From Punica granatum (taxonomy: Eukaryota > Streptophyta > Magnoliopsida > Myrtales > Lythraceae), in assembly GCF_007655135.1 (NCBI RefSeq), contig NC_045133.1:26633845-26697844 (forward strand): 64,000 nt of DNA, in the 5' to 3' direction. The translations under genes and the position numbers were made by a program. The notes under the pieces were generated by a model. The model had not been told where the DNA came from and did no database searches. It worked only from the letters and a program-made list of their open reading frames with translations. Below, one piece after another: positions 1-11,791 of this stretch (within the stretch, counting starts at the first letter, position 1; each line of letters begins with the position of its first letter).

Positions 1-19
1 TAATAGAAATCGAGGATGT

Positions 20-75
20 ACAATTGGGTTCATCAATGCAGAAACTTTAGAAATATCAAGGTGGTTACTGTAAGA
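20..75 (-). repeat. Fragment resembling RLP 3' flank
   Basis: This stretch (around GCAGAAACTTTAGAAATATC) closely resembles the DNA just beyond the 3' end of the first RLP pseudogene at about 2500-2545 (GCAGAACCTTAAGAAATATT). It suggests that another duplicated RLP unit ends at or left of the window edge. The match is short, so the assignment is tentative. Confidence 0.4.
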
Positions 76-2340
76 TCCATGATTTTTTTATTGCGACAAT
101 AAATATATGGATTAATTATTATATTTTATTACGAATCTATCATTATTTAACGAGATGAATTATTTCTTATTAAGTACTATGTGCAATTATGGATTTTTTT
201 CCCCAAATTACTTCCCTTAAAACCTCGTCCGATTCCACACGTTGCGGAGAGGACTGTCTTTTGCCTTCATCTCTCAGGGAATATGGGGGAGGGAGAAGAG
301 ATCATGAGAGACTGAGATTGAGAAGGGGAATGAGAGTGGCGACCGGGACTTGGAATCGAGCAATTGTCATGACCAGGGATTGGAAACAGAACGTCACAAA
401 TGGTACCAAAGCTTAGCTATTAGATCTTGAATGGGGAATTAATTCTTTTCTCAATTCAATTTGGGCCAAACTTGAGAGCGTTCGTCTGTGTCAAATTTCA
501 GAAATCGGTAAGTTCTTGTGTGGTCATTTGGTTGTTTTCTGTTAAATGGTAAGCGTGAGAATAGATATAATTTTAGCTTAAACTCTAGACTCTTAACTTA
601 TGTATATATATATATAAAAGGAATTCACACTCATCCGGACTTATGAATTTAAACTTCTAAAATTCTACTTCTTATTACATGATCTTCAATACAGATCCAG
701 ACATCCACGTACTACAAGTTACAACAGTGACTGGAGACCATATATCAATGAGAGAATACAAACTTGAAAATATGTGGTCTTAAATCAGATAGAGTACAAA
801 AAGACACGTGACCAGGAAGAGTGGTAATACTTAAAATGAGTCATTATACATATCAAGTAATGGCACTCCATTCGGTACTAATATCTCGTAGGAAGGGTTG
901 GTTTGGAAAATGACTAATCTCATTCAGCTCCACACAATGAGCACTTGCCTCCAGTAGCAAAACTAGAATAGTTACAGAAGTCTATATTAGATACACTTCT
1001 GTTATAATGGTGTTTACCGGCATGATTCATAATTTCAAAATTATGCTATCGTATGTTCGCAACATATATCATCAATGTGTCCTATCCCATCTGTTAAGCT
1101 GTAAGCTGATAATGACATCAATTGATACCTAAAGTCAGGCTAACAATATTTTTTTGTTGACAGCAAGCAATGCAATTATTTCAAATTCCCTGACTCAACA
1201 CATGCATGAAGAATCTGTCTAATGAGAATACTTATGCAATGATTCGATGCGGATAATGAGACATATTCAGAAAAGATGGTTCATCGACTTCAAACAAGCT
1301 CTTCTCTGTTAGATTATAAAGAAGTTAACAGCCTTTTTCTTTGATTTATGACTATCGACAGCCTAATAAGGATAAATATATGTCTCTGCCTTCTTATTTT
1401 GCAGAATTTTCTTCAACCACATTAAATTGATGCAAATAAAGACCAAAGGCATTGACTGACTGTTCAAAGTCATCCAGTTACTCGTATTCCGGCCAACACC
1501 AACACCCAGGTACTGTGGTGACAGCCTGGATCCATTGTGCTCGATCACTGTATGCTGTTGAAGCGATGATATTTGCCTGAGAAGAGGCTTCCGATCGATG
1601 AGCCACTGTAAGTGTCTGCCATTGCTGCTCGGGGTCGAGGTGATTGTTTTGTGCTGACAAGGGACAGCTAAGGGAGCGCTGCTTGGTCTTTACAGAATCA
1701 ATTAAAGGGGAGAAAGAAAAACAAGAAGAGAAGATGAAGATTCCTCTTGTCTTCCTAATCAATCAATTATAATATATTAAAACCGAAGTGCGATGCGAGA
1801 ATGCGTCATGACTTACTTTTTTGAAACCTTGAGCTAGTGGTTAAACGTCTTTCCGGTTGCTCGGACTGTTTAATTCTTGATCGAATGTTGGTGTATCCTT
1901 CCATTTCTATCACTGTCTCTTCGCACTTTTCAATATCCTATGTCGGTAGGATATCGTCTAATACTATGTGCGTAATCAAGAAGATATGAAATATTTCTTT
2001 AAAAAAATAAAAAATTATCCATCGTGAATAAAATATTAAAAACAATTTAAAAATATATATCCAAGTAAATTAAAACATTTCTTCATAAAACTCGAATAAA
2101 CTATACTTTATTAATTTTTGATAAACCCACGCAACATGTAGAGCTGCCTATAGTATATATTAAAGGGGAATAAGAAGATTTAGCCAAAAAAAAATTGAGG
2201 GGAATAAGAAGAACAAAAAGAAGATGAAGATTTCTCCAATCTTCGTAATTAGATTTACAGTATAATACCAGAGATATGATATAAGAGCATTGACAAAGCA
2301 GACGCACTCCGTTGTTTTCTATAAAGCAGTACAAGAACTC
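76..2340. other. Intergenic, no gene recognised
   Basis: About 2.3 kb with only short unsupported reading frames. A purine-rich patch near 1680-1770 is loosely repeated near 2160-2270 (both contain an AAGAAGATGAAGATT-like core), consistent with local duplication. A stretch at about 1820-1870 (AGCTAGTGGTTAAACGTC) looks like a SINE box A but lacks a convincing box B. I see nothing else of note. Confidence 0.6.
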
Positions 2341-2584
2341 AGATTCCTCGTTTTTGGAAGATTCCATCTGTTAAATTCCGTCTTGCCACCCATTGATTGG
2401 CGTCTGGCGCTCCTCCTGAATGATTTATAATTTCTCATTGACAAAATTAAATTAGAGGAATGAAAGATGCATAACAAAAGACGAGTAAGTTCTGTTGCTC
2501 AGTAGCAATGCAGAACCTTAAGAAATATTAAGATGGTTAGTGATGGCGATGGACATAGAATTAAAGGGAGAGTTTTTTTGTGAA

Positions 2585-3425
2585 AAATACCTCGATTATT
2601 TGTAGGTGGCACATTCTTCTTCGGCCTATTTTTTTTCCTGGGTCGTTGCCTCGTGACCATTCTCTCTAAGCATATTGGTCTCCTAGACCCCTGGTCTCCA
2701 GCATAATGTAACCTGCTGAAATCCCAAAGGAAAGTCCGCATCCGTAGCTCATTAAAACCCCCTCTATTCAATCATACTACCAGACTCTGTCTCTTCTTCT
2801 TCATGGGAAGTAGAGAGGTCTGTTTGTCTTGATCATTACCGCATTCTTTTCGCAAAGCATGGCCACACAATCCAAGATTCCTATCAAAGGAGTAGCCGAA
2901 AGTGTCGAATTGCGTGCTTTGTTGTCCTGTCCCTTGAGCTGGTGATTTGAGAGATTCAACCATGAGAGTGATGAAAGATTTGCCAAACCTCTTGGGATCC
3001 CCCATTAAGCCTGAGAGATATTTTAAAGAGGAACAGGCCCTGAGAATCCAGATGAAGAGAGATTGAGGTGTGACAATCTTGTAAAACCACCAATGTTGGG
3101 CGAAATTTGTGAGCCATTGAAATCGTTACCTGAGAGGTTGAACCAAACATCAGGGAGCAAAAAGGGGGTGCTGTTGTAATGGGGGCCTCCTTGGAGCTGA
3201 CTGCAACTGAAGTTGAGGCCAATCACGTAAGTGGTTGCTCTATGGCATGTGATCCCATCGCACGAGCAGTAGTCAGTGCTGTTCTTCCATAAGGCCATCT
3301 TTGCATATGATGTGACTGAGGGAAAGTCACATTATAATGACGCATATTCTGTTAGGATAAATAAATTGCTGAGCCGGAGCAGGGCATCACACTAATCTAC
3401 AAGGCTCAACTGTTGGGACGAATAA
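2585..3425 (-). pseudogene. RLP pseudogene with most LRRs deleted
   Basis: Remnant of an extracellular leucine-rich-repeat receptor-like protein, the class that perceives apoplastic ligands in plant immunity or development. The 5' part (3298 down to about 3023) encodes the LRR N-terminal cap (DYCSCDGITCH, normally CCSWDGVTCH) and the first repeats (LSHLNLSSSGFSGPVPL). It then jumps directly to the C-terminal tail at 3005-2772 (QSTQFDTF, NLGLCGHALRKECGND). The juxtamembrane stretch at 2771-2600 (ICLERMVTRQRPRK) is in another frame. Compared with the neighbour at 4180-7162, roughly 2 kb of central repeats are missing, and there are frameshifts at the C-terminal part. Similarity to the neighbour's leader continues faintly to about 3425. 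It cannot encode a working receptor. Confidence 0.8.
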
Positions 3426-4179
3426 GAACGAGATGATGTGCTACTAGTGGTGGGAAAAGCAGGAATATCTATAGAATGGCTTTGGAGTAAAGAGAGGAGG
3501 AAGTGAAAGGGAAAGAGTATGCTTCAGAAGTATCTCAAGTGGCAATGAATGAATTGAATATGGATGTAACGGGAGAAGACGACTGCTACTAGATAGTTCA
3601 GAGTTCGAGTCAAACAAGTCTTCTTCGATGTCCACGCACACCCACTTTATGTATGAATTGATGAAGAAATTAATAAGAAGGTTCATTGCCTTGAAATAAG
3701 AACATGCCTCAAAAAACAGAGAAATTCTGTCGTGTTTCATCTAAGAACACGCATCAATTGAGCTTCATCAATTCATCAATTGAGGCTCGATGCTGCAATT
3801 TTGATCTGTAATCTTTCTTTTGCTGTTTTGTTCTTTGAGCTTCTCTTAGATGAGTGTACATTTTTTATAACAGATAAAAGAGTCATAAATTATTCCAAAA
3901 AAAAAAAAAGGAACACGCATCAATACCAGACTAAACATTACGAGAACTCAGATTTACTGTAGTTCGAAGACTCCGCCAGCCATTCTTTGCCCCGCTGCAC
4001 GCCCACTTCACCGGCCTCTGGTGCTCCTCCTGAATGATTTACAATTAATTTTTCCTCAAGAAAATTTAATTAGAGAAACGAAAGCTACATCATGAAAATT
4101 GAATGTTGTCCTAGTGAAGACACACAGACATGTTCGCAGCCATGTAATCCCATAATATATTATGAAATAACTTGTCATG
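3426..4179. other. Intergenic with duplicated RLP 3' flank
   Basis: The part at about 3985-4095 (GGTGCTCCTCCTGAATGATT and onward) matches 2400-2470 beyond the first RLP pseudogene. This shows that the two RLP units arose by tandem duplication including their 3' flanks. The rest (3426-3980) holds no recognisable gene. Confidence 0.6.
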
Positions 4180-7162
4180 AAATAAGTACCTTGCATGATT
4201 TCTCGAGGCAGCATTCTTCTTTGTTCTGCTTGCTTTCCTGGGTCGTTTCCTCTCGACCATTCTTGCTAACCATCTCGGTCTCCTGGTCTGCAGCATGATG
4301 TACCCAGCTGAAATCCCAAGTGCTAGTCCACATCCATAGCCCATCGGCACTGCTCTCCGCTCAATCCCATTTCTCTTCTTCCTCATGGGAAGTTGAGGGG
4401 TGCGTTTGTATTGCATCGTTCCCGCGTGCCTTTGGTAAGGGATGTCCACACAATCCCGAATTCCAGTCAAAGGAGCGGTTGACAGTGTCGAACTGTGTGC
4501 TTTGAGGAATCTGTCCCACAAGCTGTTTGTTTAAGAGATTCAAGTAGGAGAGTGACGCAAGATCTGCCAATCCTCTGGGGATCTTCCCGGCGAGCTTGTT
4601 CGAGGAGAGGTCCAACCACTCAAGATTAGTCAGATTTCCCATAGAAAAAGGAATGTTACCACTTAGACTGTTGTGAGAAAAATTGAGTCCCTTGAGTGCC
4701 TTCAGATCTCCAATTAAGTCTGGAATCTCTCCTTCGAAGAAGTTGATTGAGAAGTTGATGGTTGTAAACAAGGTCAGAATTTTCACCAGCTCCATCTTCA
4801 GCCCCTTCATCTCCACCACAATAGAATCTTGATAGTATTCATCGCCCATGTATTGCAAACCACCTCTCACTTCATTCTTCATGGCTTTTAGTTTCGCAAT
4901 GTACTTAGCTGGCAAAGGACCATAAAACTTATTGTTGGAGAGGTCGAAAATGCGCAGTTTCGGGAAGGGATGATTATTTCTCTTGGAACTATCAATCGGA
5001 CCACAAAACTTGTTGGATCTCAAGACAAGTACTTGCAACTTTGGAAGAGTATCCAACCAATAAGGGAAGCTGCCCTCCAACTCATTTTCACTTAGATCCA
5101 GAACTTCTAAGTTCTTGCAATATTCTAAAGATCGCGGCAGGGTTCCTTCAAGTTGATTTTGACTCAAGCGGATCGTCCTCAAGCTGGTCTCTTGGACAAA
5201 TATTTCACGTAAACCACCAACAAACTTATTTGCTCGAAGATCCAATACTGATAGGTGGGCAATGAAATTTTTAAAGCAATAAGGAAGGGTGCCCGTCAAC
5301 ATGTTATTGGATAGGTCGATGACATTTAGCCCCGTGGCTCTGCATATCTGATAAGGAGTGTGTCCACTGAACTTGTTGTTCGAAATGGAATAGAACCAAA
5401 TAGTGGGAGGTGGAATTGGGAGTGGTCCGTCAAAATTATTAATAGCTAAGTCAACAAAATAAATTGTTGAATTCATAGAGAAAATTATTGGCAACTCTCC
5501 AGAAAAATGGTTGTTGGAGAGCCTTAAGTATGAAAGCTGCGGAGGGAGGGGATCTTCAACAACTCCATGAAACTTGTTCTGCTGTAAATCTAGAATCCTC
5601 AATCTGCCGCTACCATTTAACCAGCATGGGAAGGTGTCATATATTTCATTATAACTGACATTTAAGCGCACTAAGCTCGTACAATTTCCAAGAGATTTTG
5701 GCAGAGGACCTCGAAATAGAACTTTGCTCAAATGCAAGCTGGAGAGGCTGCTTAAATTTCTCAAACATCTCGGAAAAGTGTCGTTGAGTCTGTTATTTGA
5801 GACCTCAAGTTCTTGTAGTGAACTCATTTCACAGATTGATGATGGGATCTCTCCTGCGAAATTATTAGATGAGAGATCCAAGAGTGTCAATGTGTCCCTC
5901 CCTACTCTCCAAAACCATTCAGGAATCCGTCCACTGATCATGTTCCCATTAAGGAGCAATACTTCCAAATTTTCCGAAGAACTCAAGAAATATGGGAACC
6001 CGGTCAGGTTGCAACCGAACAAATTCAACACCTTGAGCTTTGGGAAGGATAAGTTCCCATCACTTTGCAACAACACATTGAGGTTCTGTGGAAGGTAAAG
6101 GTACTGGAGATCTTTCAGTGTTGAGAACATTTCAAAGTCCACGGTGCCACTGAGCTCGTCACCTCCAAGGTCCAAGTGGGTGAGGTGGTCAAGGTTTCCA
6201 AGTGTCGGTGGGATTGGACCAGTACCAGAGGTCCAAATGTTCCACAGATGTCAGATTCCTCAGTGAAGTAGGAATTGACCCGTGGAAGTTTGTATCTGAT
6301 AGATCCAAGGATATGAGCGGACTGGTCCAGTTTGCTCGAGAAATAGTGCCTTTAGGATAAATATTCTGAAAAAGAGAGAGGCCGCGGAGGTTTGCGAAAT
6401 GGAAGATGGCAAGTGGGAATATCCCACGCAGATCACAGAATCCAAGGCTCAAAGATGTCAGAGTGGAAGGAAGTCTGCGAGGGAAATAGTAGAAATTCTA
6501 GACATATCGGTACCTTCGAGAACAAGTTCTCTCAGTTGACTGAGATTATGCACAATCCTTTTGAAACTATGATTTTCTATTGCTACAAGACCAATGGGAT
6601 TAGAGTTAGAGAGATCGAGTGAAACTAGTCTGGAAAGGTGAGATATTTCCAGAGGAACACGGCCCGAGAATCCAAAATTAGATTGATTGAGATGGGTCAT
6701 TTCTGTAAAGGTACCGAACTTGGGTGAAATTTGTGAGCCATAGAAATTGCAACCAGCTAGGTTGAGCCATCGAAGATTGGGGAGCGAAAAGAGCATGCTG
6801 TTGGAATGGAAGGTCCCTTGGAGCCAGCTGCGGCTGAGGTCAAGTCCAGTCACGTAATTAGTCGCTCTGTGGCATGTGACCCCATCCCACGAGCAGCAAC
6901 CAGTGCCATTCTTCCACGAGGCTGTCTTTGGATATGAAGTGACGGAGCAGCAAACAGAGGAAGTGTAGGTATTGCCGCAGCCATATCCAGAGGCATTTCT
7001 CATGATGATGAATGAATGGCTGAACTGAAGCAGGGCTTCACACTCTCCCATATGGCTCAGATGTTGGGACGAAGGGGATGATATCTTGGGAACCGAAACA
7101 GCAATGGAGGAGTATAACAGGAAAGAGATCAGGAGGCAGGGAAAGAGCCAAACGTTGATCAT
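4180..7162 (-). pseudogene. LRR receptor-like protein, frameshifted
   Basis: A nearly full-length intronless RLP. The start at 7162 is chosen because it opens a clear signal peptide (INVWLFPCLLISFLL). Then come the LRR cap (CCSWDGVTCH near 6900) and about twenty LRRs (6800-4560). These are followed by the C-terminal LRR cap (QSTQFDT, GLCGHPLP near 4500-4440), an acidic patch (EEEEK), a single membrane segment (GYGCGLALGISAGYIML, near 4330-4280) and a short basic cytosolic tail without a kinase. Typical RLPs work with SOBIR1/BAK1-type kinases. The frame is broken at about 6460, about 6190 and about 4370, and probably again in the tail near 4230; each looks like a one-base indel because flanking similarity is continuous. 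Three or more frameshifts make a pseudogene the best reading. Sequencing error is an alternative only if all are artefacts. Confidence 0.85.
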
Positions 7163-8589
7163 CTTGTCTTGTGAGTAATACTGACTGAAGATGAAATTTG
7201 ATGTGTTTAAGATGGAATGAATTATCAAGGATATATCGCTGAAATTATTAACCCCATAACGTGCTGAATTTAGTATGTGTCGTGGAATTCTTCCCAGTCA
7301 CTTTCCTCACCAAGTAGTCAACAAAGAAAGGGAGAAAAAAATGGAAGTGTCTGTTTTCTCCTCACAAATTTCCAGCTGACTAAGGCGTTGACCACTACGT
7401 GCAGTCCGCTTGATCCTGACCTCCATTTGGATTAGTTCAATCATTCGAAGCGGTTATGAAAGCTACTACAGTACGGTCCCCCCATCTCCGATCAGTTTTA
7501 CATATTCCATGTGCATCGTCAATTGAATGAGTTAAGCCAGTAGCAGTAAAACTTATATATACCCGAATCGAAGTGTCAGACACGGTTGAGTCAAGGTGAT
7601 TGCCGTCGTGACAATCTGAGACAACTTAGGAAGGCCAGCTCGGGATAGCTTTGCTAAATTGTGACTAATATGCTCCAGGGGCTTCGGCCTTGTTTTCCAG
7701 TTTGGCTGCAGCAAGTAACTCATATTAATTCAGTCACTCAATTCATGCGAGTTTTGGTGAGAAGGAGATTGCTGAAGTTGGTTCTGAATTTGGAAGGGGA
7801 AGCACAAATGTCACGGTGAGCCCTGAAAACAAAAATTGTAAGTTAAAACGGGGAAAAGATCGAGAATATATGTCAAGAAGAGTAGATCTGTCACCTACAG
7901 GATATTTATATTTGCGATTTTGCAGGTACTATTATTGCAATCGTTCTGCTTATGGGTACTTCTTCAGGGTAATCAACATGTTCATTGGTGGTTATATTAT
8001 TTCGATGCCAGTTTACGCACAATAGCAGGTGCATCTGTGTGCAGATTACCAGAACAAGCTCTAACTTTATCCTCTTCATCCCGGAGTATTTTCCAGTTCT
8101 CTCTCTTCATTTTCAGTAATAGGAATCACCTCAGAAAACATGCCTATAAAACATATCCTGTAATACCATACAAGTGCGTGCTTATGAATAGCATGAAAAA
8201 TGGAAGAACTCTGTTACATATGTCCAGGAACTCATTATAGTAGCAACATTATTCTAGCAAAGAGGGCTCTGAAGATTCCCGACTTCATCAAAAGCTCTTT
8301 TGCGCATCAGCTGTTTGGAGATAACCCCTGTCTCTTTGTTGGTTTGCCCAGTTTATTGACCTCGGCTTCTCCTGATTCACAAGGTTTTGCATGGAGATTC
8401 AAAAACAAAAAGGGTTCAGGATGAAAATCAAGGTTGTTATAGGTGCAAAGTTCTTACAGATTAACCGAACTTAGATAGAGAAAACTGCAGAATAAAATAT
8501 GAACAGCATGAGATCGAAGGGCAAATATGTTTCTAGAAGATGTGCAATTCATGACCTAAAGGAAGAATTTGCAGTAAACATTACCTTGT
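7163..8589. other. Intergenic, no gene recognised
   Basis: About 1.4 kb separating two RLP units. Several plus-strand reading frames of 70-106 codons (7816-8424) overlap one another in different frames and show no family signature. I see no domain, TATA-anchored leader or RNA gene here. Confidence 0.55.
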
Positions 8590-10012
8590 GTGATTTCTTG
8601 GAATAGCAGTTCTCGTTGGCCGGTTTGTTTCCTCTCAACCATCTTCACCAGCCACCTCGGTCTCCCTGTCTCTAGCATGATATATCCCCCTGAAATCTCG
8701 AATCCAACACCGCATCCATAGCCCATGACTACAGCTCTCCATTCGATCTGGTTCCCGAGTTCATTCCTTCTTCATCTGGGGAAGTTGTTGAGGGTTGTGC
8801 ATCATCTCCACATGCTTGTGGCAAGGGATGCCAGCATAATCTGGGATTTCCATCGAAAGAGTCACGGTTGAATGTGTCGAATTGTGTGCTCTGAGGGATG
8901 GGCTCTGTGAGTTGATCTACCGAGAGATTCAAGTAGGATAGTGATGCTAACTCTGCTAATGCTGTAGGAATCTGCCCAGTGAGCTTGTTTGAGGAGAGGT
9001 CCAGCCACTCGAGATTACAGAAGAAGGGATTCTGCCCGTAAGAGTGTTGTGACAAAAGCTGAGCCCTCTAAGGGCCTTCAGATATCCAACGGCTTCTGGA
9101 ATCAGTCCTTCAAAGGATTCCTAGACATGTCAAGAGTCGTGAACACGGTCAAAATTCTAACCTACTCTCCCTCCATCCCTTTCATGATGACCTTGACAGA
9201 ATCTTGGTAACCATAGCGTCTACTCTTCATGTACTGCAGACCTCCTTTCTCTTCATTCTTCATGGCATTTGCCTTGACGATGATTGTAATCGGTAAAGGA
9301 CCAGAGAAGTTGTTGTCGGAGAGTAGAATCGAACATTAAAGAGATATTCGCGAAGGGGTGATCTGTGTTCTTGGAACAATTTAAAGGGCCAAGGAAACTG
9401 TTGGATCTCAGAACAAGGACCTGCAGCTCAGGAAGAGCATCTAACCACACAGAGAAGCGATCCTCCAAGTAGTTGTTGCCGAGATCAAGGACCTCCATGT
9501 TCTTGCAATTTGCCAAAGATCGTGGTAGTGCACCCCCAAGTTGATTCTGACTCAAATCAATGGACGTCAATTTGTTCTCTGGGACAAACATTTTAGGAAT
9601 TTGGCTGACAGACTTGTTCATTTGAAGATTGAGCACTAATAGACTGGTATTGGAATTTGCAAGACACTAGGGATGGTGCCACTCAGGCTGTTGTTAGACA
9701 AGTTGATGACCTCAAGACCAGTAGCATTGCGGATTGAAGACGTAATCTCACCCATAAACTCATTTCCAGACACAGGATAGAAACCAATTGCCGGGGGTGG
9801 AATTGGTACGGGACCTTTGCAACCATTATTTGATAAATCAATGATCGAGATCTAGAATTTGAAAAGAAGTTCACTACTGGCAACAGACCACAGAAGTTAT
9901 TTGCAGTGATAGAGAAGTACTCTAGCTGACCGAGGAAAAACGGATTTTTTTCGGATTTAATGAAACCATAAAACTTGTTTGACTGCAAATCAAGAGATCT
10001 TAAGTTGGGGAT

Positions 10013-10564
10013 TATTAAATTTCTAATGGGCTTATACGGACCTGGGCCCATATCCACTTAAAAACTCAAGCTAATAAGTGGTGGTACCCAAGCTACATAT
10101 TAACCCATAGATTTTCCTTTTCTTTTTCGATGTGGAATTTATCCTATTTTACTCCTCAACACCTCAACACCCGCCCTCACGTGCAACGCCTCAACACCCA
10201 CTCTCACGTGCAACGTGTGGTTTATATCTGTCTACACGTTGTCACGTGCCCTTAAACACCTGCCCTCAACAATTGACCTTGAGCCGGGCTCATCTTCCGT
10301 GCTTGGGCGAGGCGCACTCTTGGCTGCACTCGACATATTGGGCCTAGCGTGACATGGGTGCGCATATGCGCGTGGGCGCGCTACGCGTAATCAGGGCTCT
10401 GATACCATATTAAATTTTTATTGGGTTTATACGGACCTGTGCCCATATCCACTTAAAAGCTCAAGCTGATAAGTGGTGGTACCCAAGTAACATATTAACT
10501 CATAGATTTTCCTTTTCTTTTCCGATGTGGAATTTATCATATTTTACTCCTCAACACCTCAACA
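10013..10564 (-). mobile_element. TRIM-type mini LTR retrotransposon
   Basis: Two 157-bp direct terminal repeats (10013-10169 and 10408-10564) flank a 238-bp non-coding interior. On the minus strand the 5' LTR is followed at once by a primer-binding site reading TGGTATCAGAGCCC (10394-10407 complement), the usual match to initiator tRNA-Met. The 3' LTR is preceded by a purine-rich GAGGGCGGG. Flanking 5-bp target duplications are 10008-10012 and 10565-10569 (ATCCC and ATCCG on the minus strand, one mismatch). The insertion lies inside an RLP leucine-rich repeat, and removing it with one target copy keeps the RLP frame. With no coding capacity it must have moved with enzymes from another element. 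Confidence 0.9.
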
Positions 10565-11291
10565 CGGATAATCAGCCAGTATGGAAAAGTGTCAGAAATT
10601 TCATTTTTGCTGATATCTACATCTACTAATATTGTACAGTTTGCAAGAGATCTCGGCAATGGACCCTCTAGCTGATTGCCGCCCAAATTCAACCGCCCCA
10701 GATTAGTCAAATTCCCAAAACATTCCCGAACGGTGCCGCTGAGATTGTTATTTGACAGAACCAGATCTCTTAATGAACTTACTCCACAAAATGAAGATGG
10801 GATGTCTCCGGAGATTTTGTTGTTTGAGACATCAGATAAGTAAGTTGTAGGTGGCAGGGCTGGGAGCGGTCCCTCCAGGAAGTCTCCACTAAGGAGAGCG
10901 AAATCTATACAATTCCAAGGGAATTGGGACATGACTCCGGTAATCTTGTTATCAGATAGAACTAAGAACTCCAAGGTATCAATCCCTATGCTAAATAACC
11001 ATTGAGGAATCTGCCCCTCAATCATGTTTCTTGACAGGTCCAGCAAGCCAAGTTCTTAAGAACTCAAGAAATATGGAAATTCGGTTAAGCTGCAATCAGA
11101 GAGTACTAACATGTCGAGATTTGGGAAGGAGCAGTTCCCATTGTTTTGCACTAGCAGTCGCAACTTTGATGGGAGCCAGAGGAGTATGCCATTTTTGAGC
11201 TTCGAGAACATTGTTTCGAACTCTAGGGCACCACTCAGGTTGCTCGATGAAAGGTCCAAGATCCTGAGCTGCTCATGGTTCCCACATAGGG

Positions 11292-11533
11292 CGCCAGGTG
11301 ATAATGTCTGGAAAACTCGGGTGTCTGATCGTGCGGTCTTCTCCTCTTCGTTCTGCTGCCCCCTCCTTATATTTATAAGCAATCTGCCATCCATGACAGT
11401 TAACGTCTGTCATGACCAGAAAAGGGGGAGGCAGGCACTGCTTCATTCCATGGGCTGGACCAAATGTTTGCTTGGGCTTTCTTGGGCCCCCATTGGGGGA
11501 GGCCCATCACCAACAATAGATTCTGTTACAATG
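11292..11533. other. Non-LRR DNA inside the RLP pseudogene
   Basis: Between the LRR code ending near 11800 and resuming near 11290 lies a MITE (11534-11791) plus this roughly 240-bp stretch, which shows no LRR pattern. It may be a further insertion or heavily decayed coding sequence. I could not find terminal repeats for it. Confidence 0.5.
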
Positions 11534-11791
11534 CGTTTGTTTTCGGAGTTAAAGTCACGAATTTGTGATTGTGATTGTGATTGTAGAAGAAGACAAAAAT
11601 ATATGGGGCCCACCAGTTTGACTTTTGAAATATAAAATGAATGGAAGGTAGAGATAATTAATTATAATGAGATTGTATTTTAATAATATATGGGGCCCAC
11701 CAATTTGACTTTTGAAATGTGTGTTTTGTTGTATAGTGTTTTGAGTTAAAGTTAAAATTAAAATCTTAAATCACGATTTTGAAAACAAACG
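11534..11791. mobile_element. MITE, family copy 1
   Basis: A non-coding element bounded by inverted ends CGTTTGTTTTC (11534-11544) and GAAAACAAACG (11781-11791), with further inner inverted similarity (AGTTAAAGT and AAATCACGATTTT). Inside are two GGGGCCCACCA(G/A)TTTGACTTTTG repeats (near 11605 and 11694). A relative lies at 55689-55906. I could not define a convincing target duplication, so the superfamily is left open and the ends may be off by a few bases. Confidence 0.75.

Noticed and set aside
189..416. 75-codon plus-strand frame near the window start
   Set aside because: No similarity, low-complexity basic composition, no promoter context.
1820..1900. Possible SINE or tRNA-derived sequence (AGCTAGTGGTTAAACG)
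   Set aside because: Only box A is convincing; no box B at the right distance, tail or target duplication.
7816..8424. Overlapping plus-strand frames of 69-106 codons
   Set aside because: Three different frames overlap, with no splice-supported continuation or recognised domain.
11111..11635. 174-codon plus-strand frame
   Set aside because: Antisense to the RLP pseudogene and running into the MITE.
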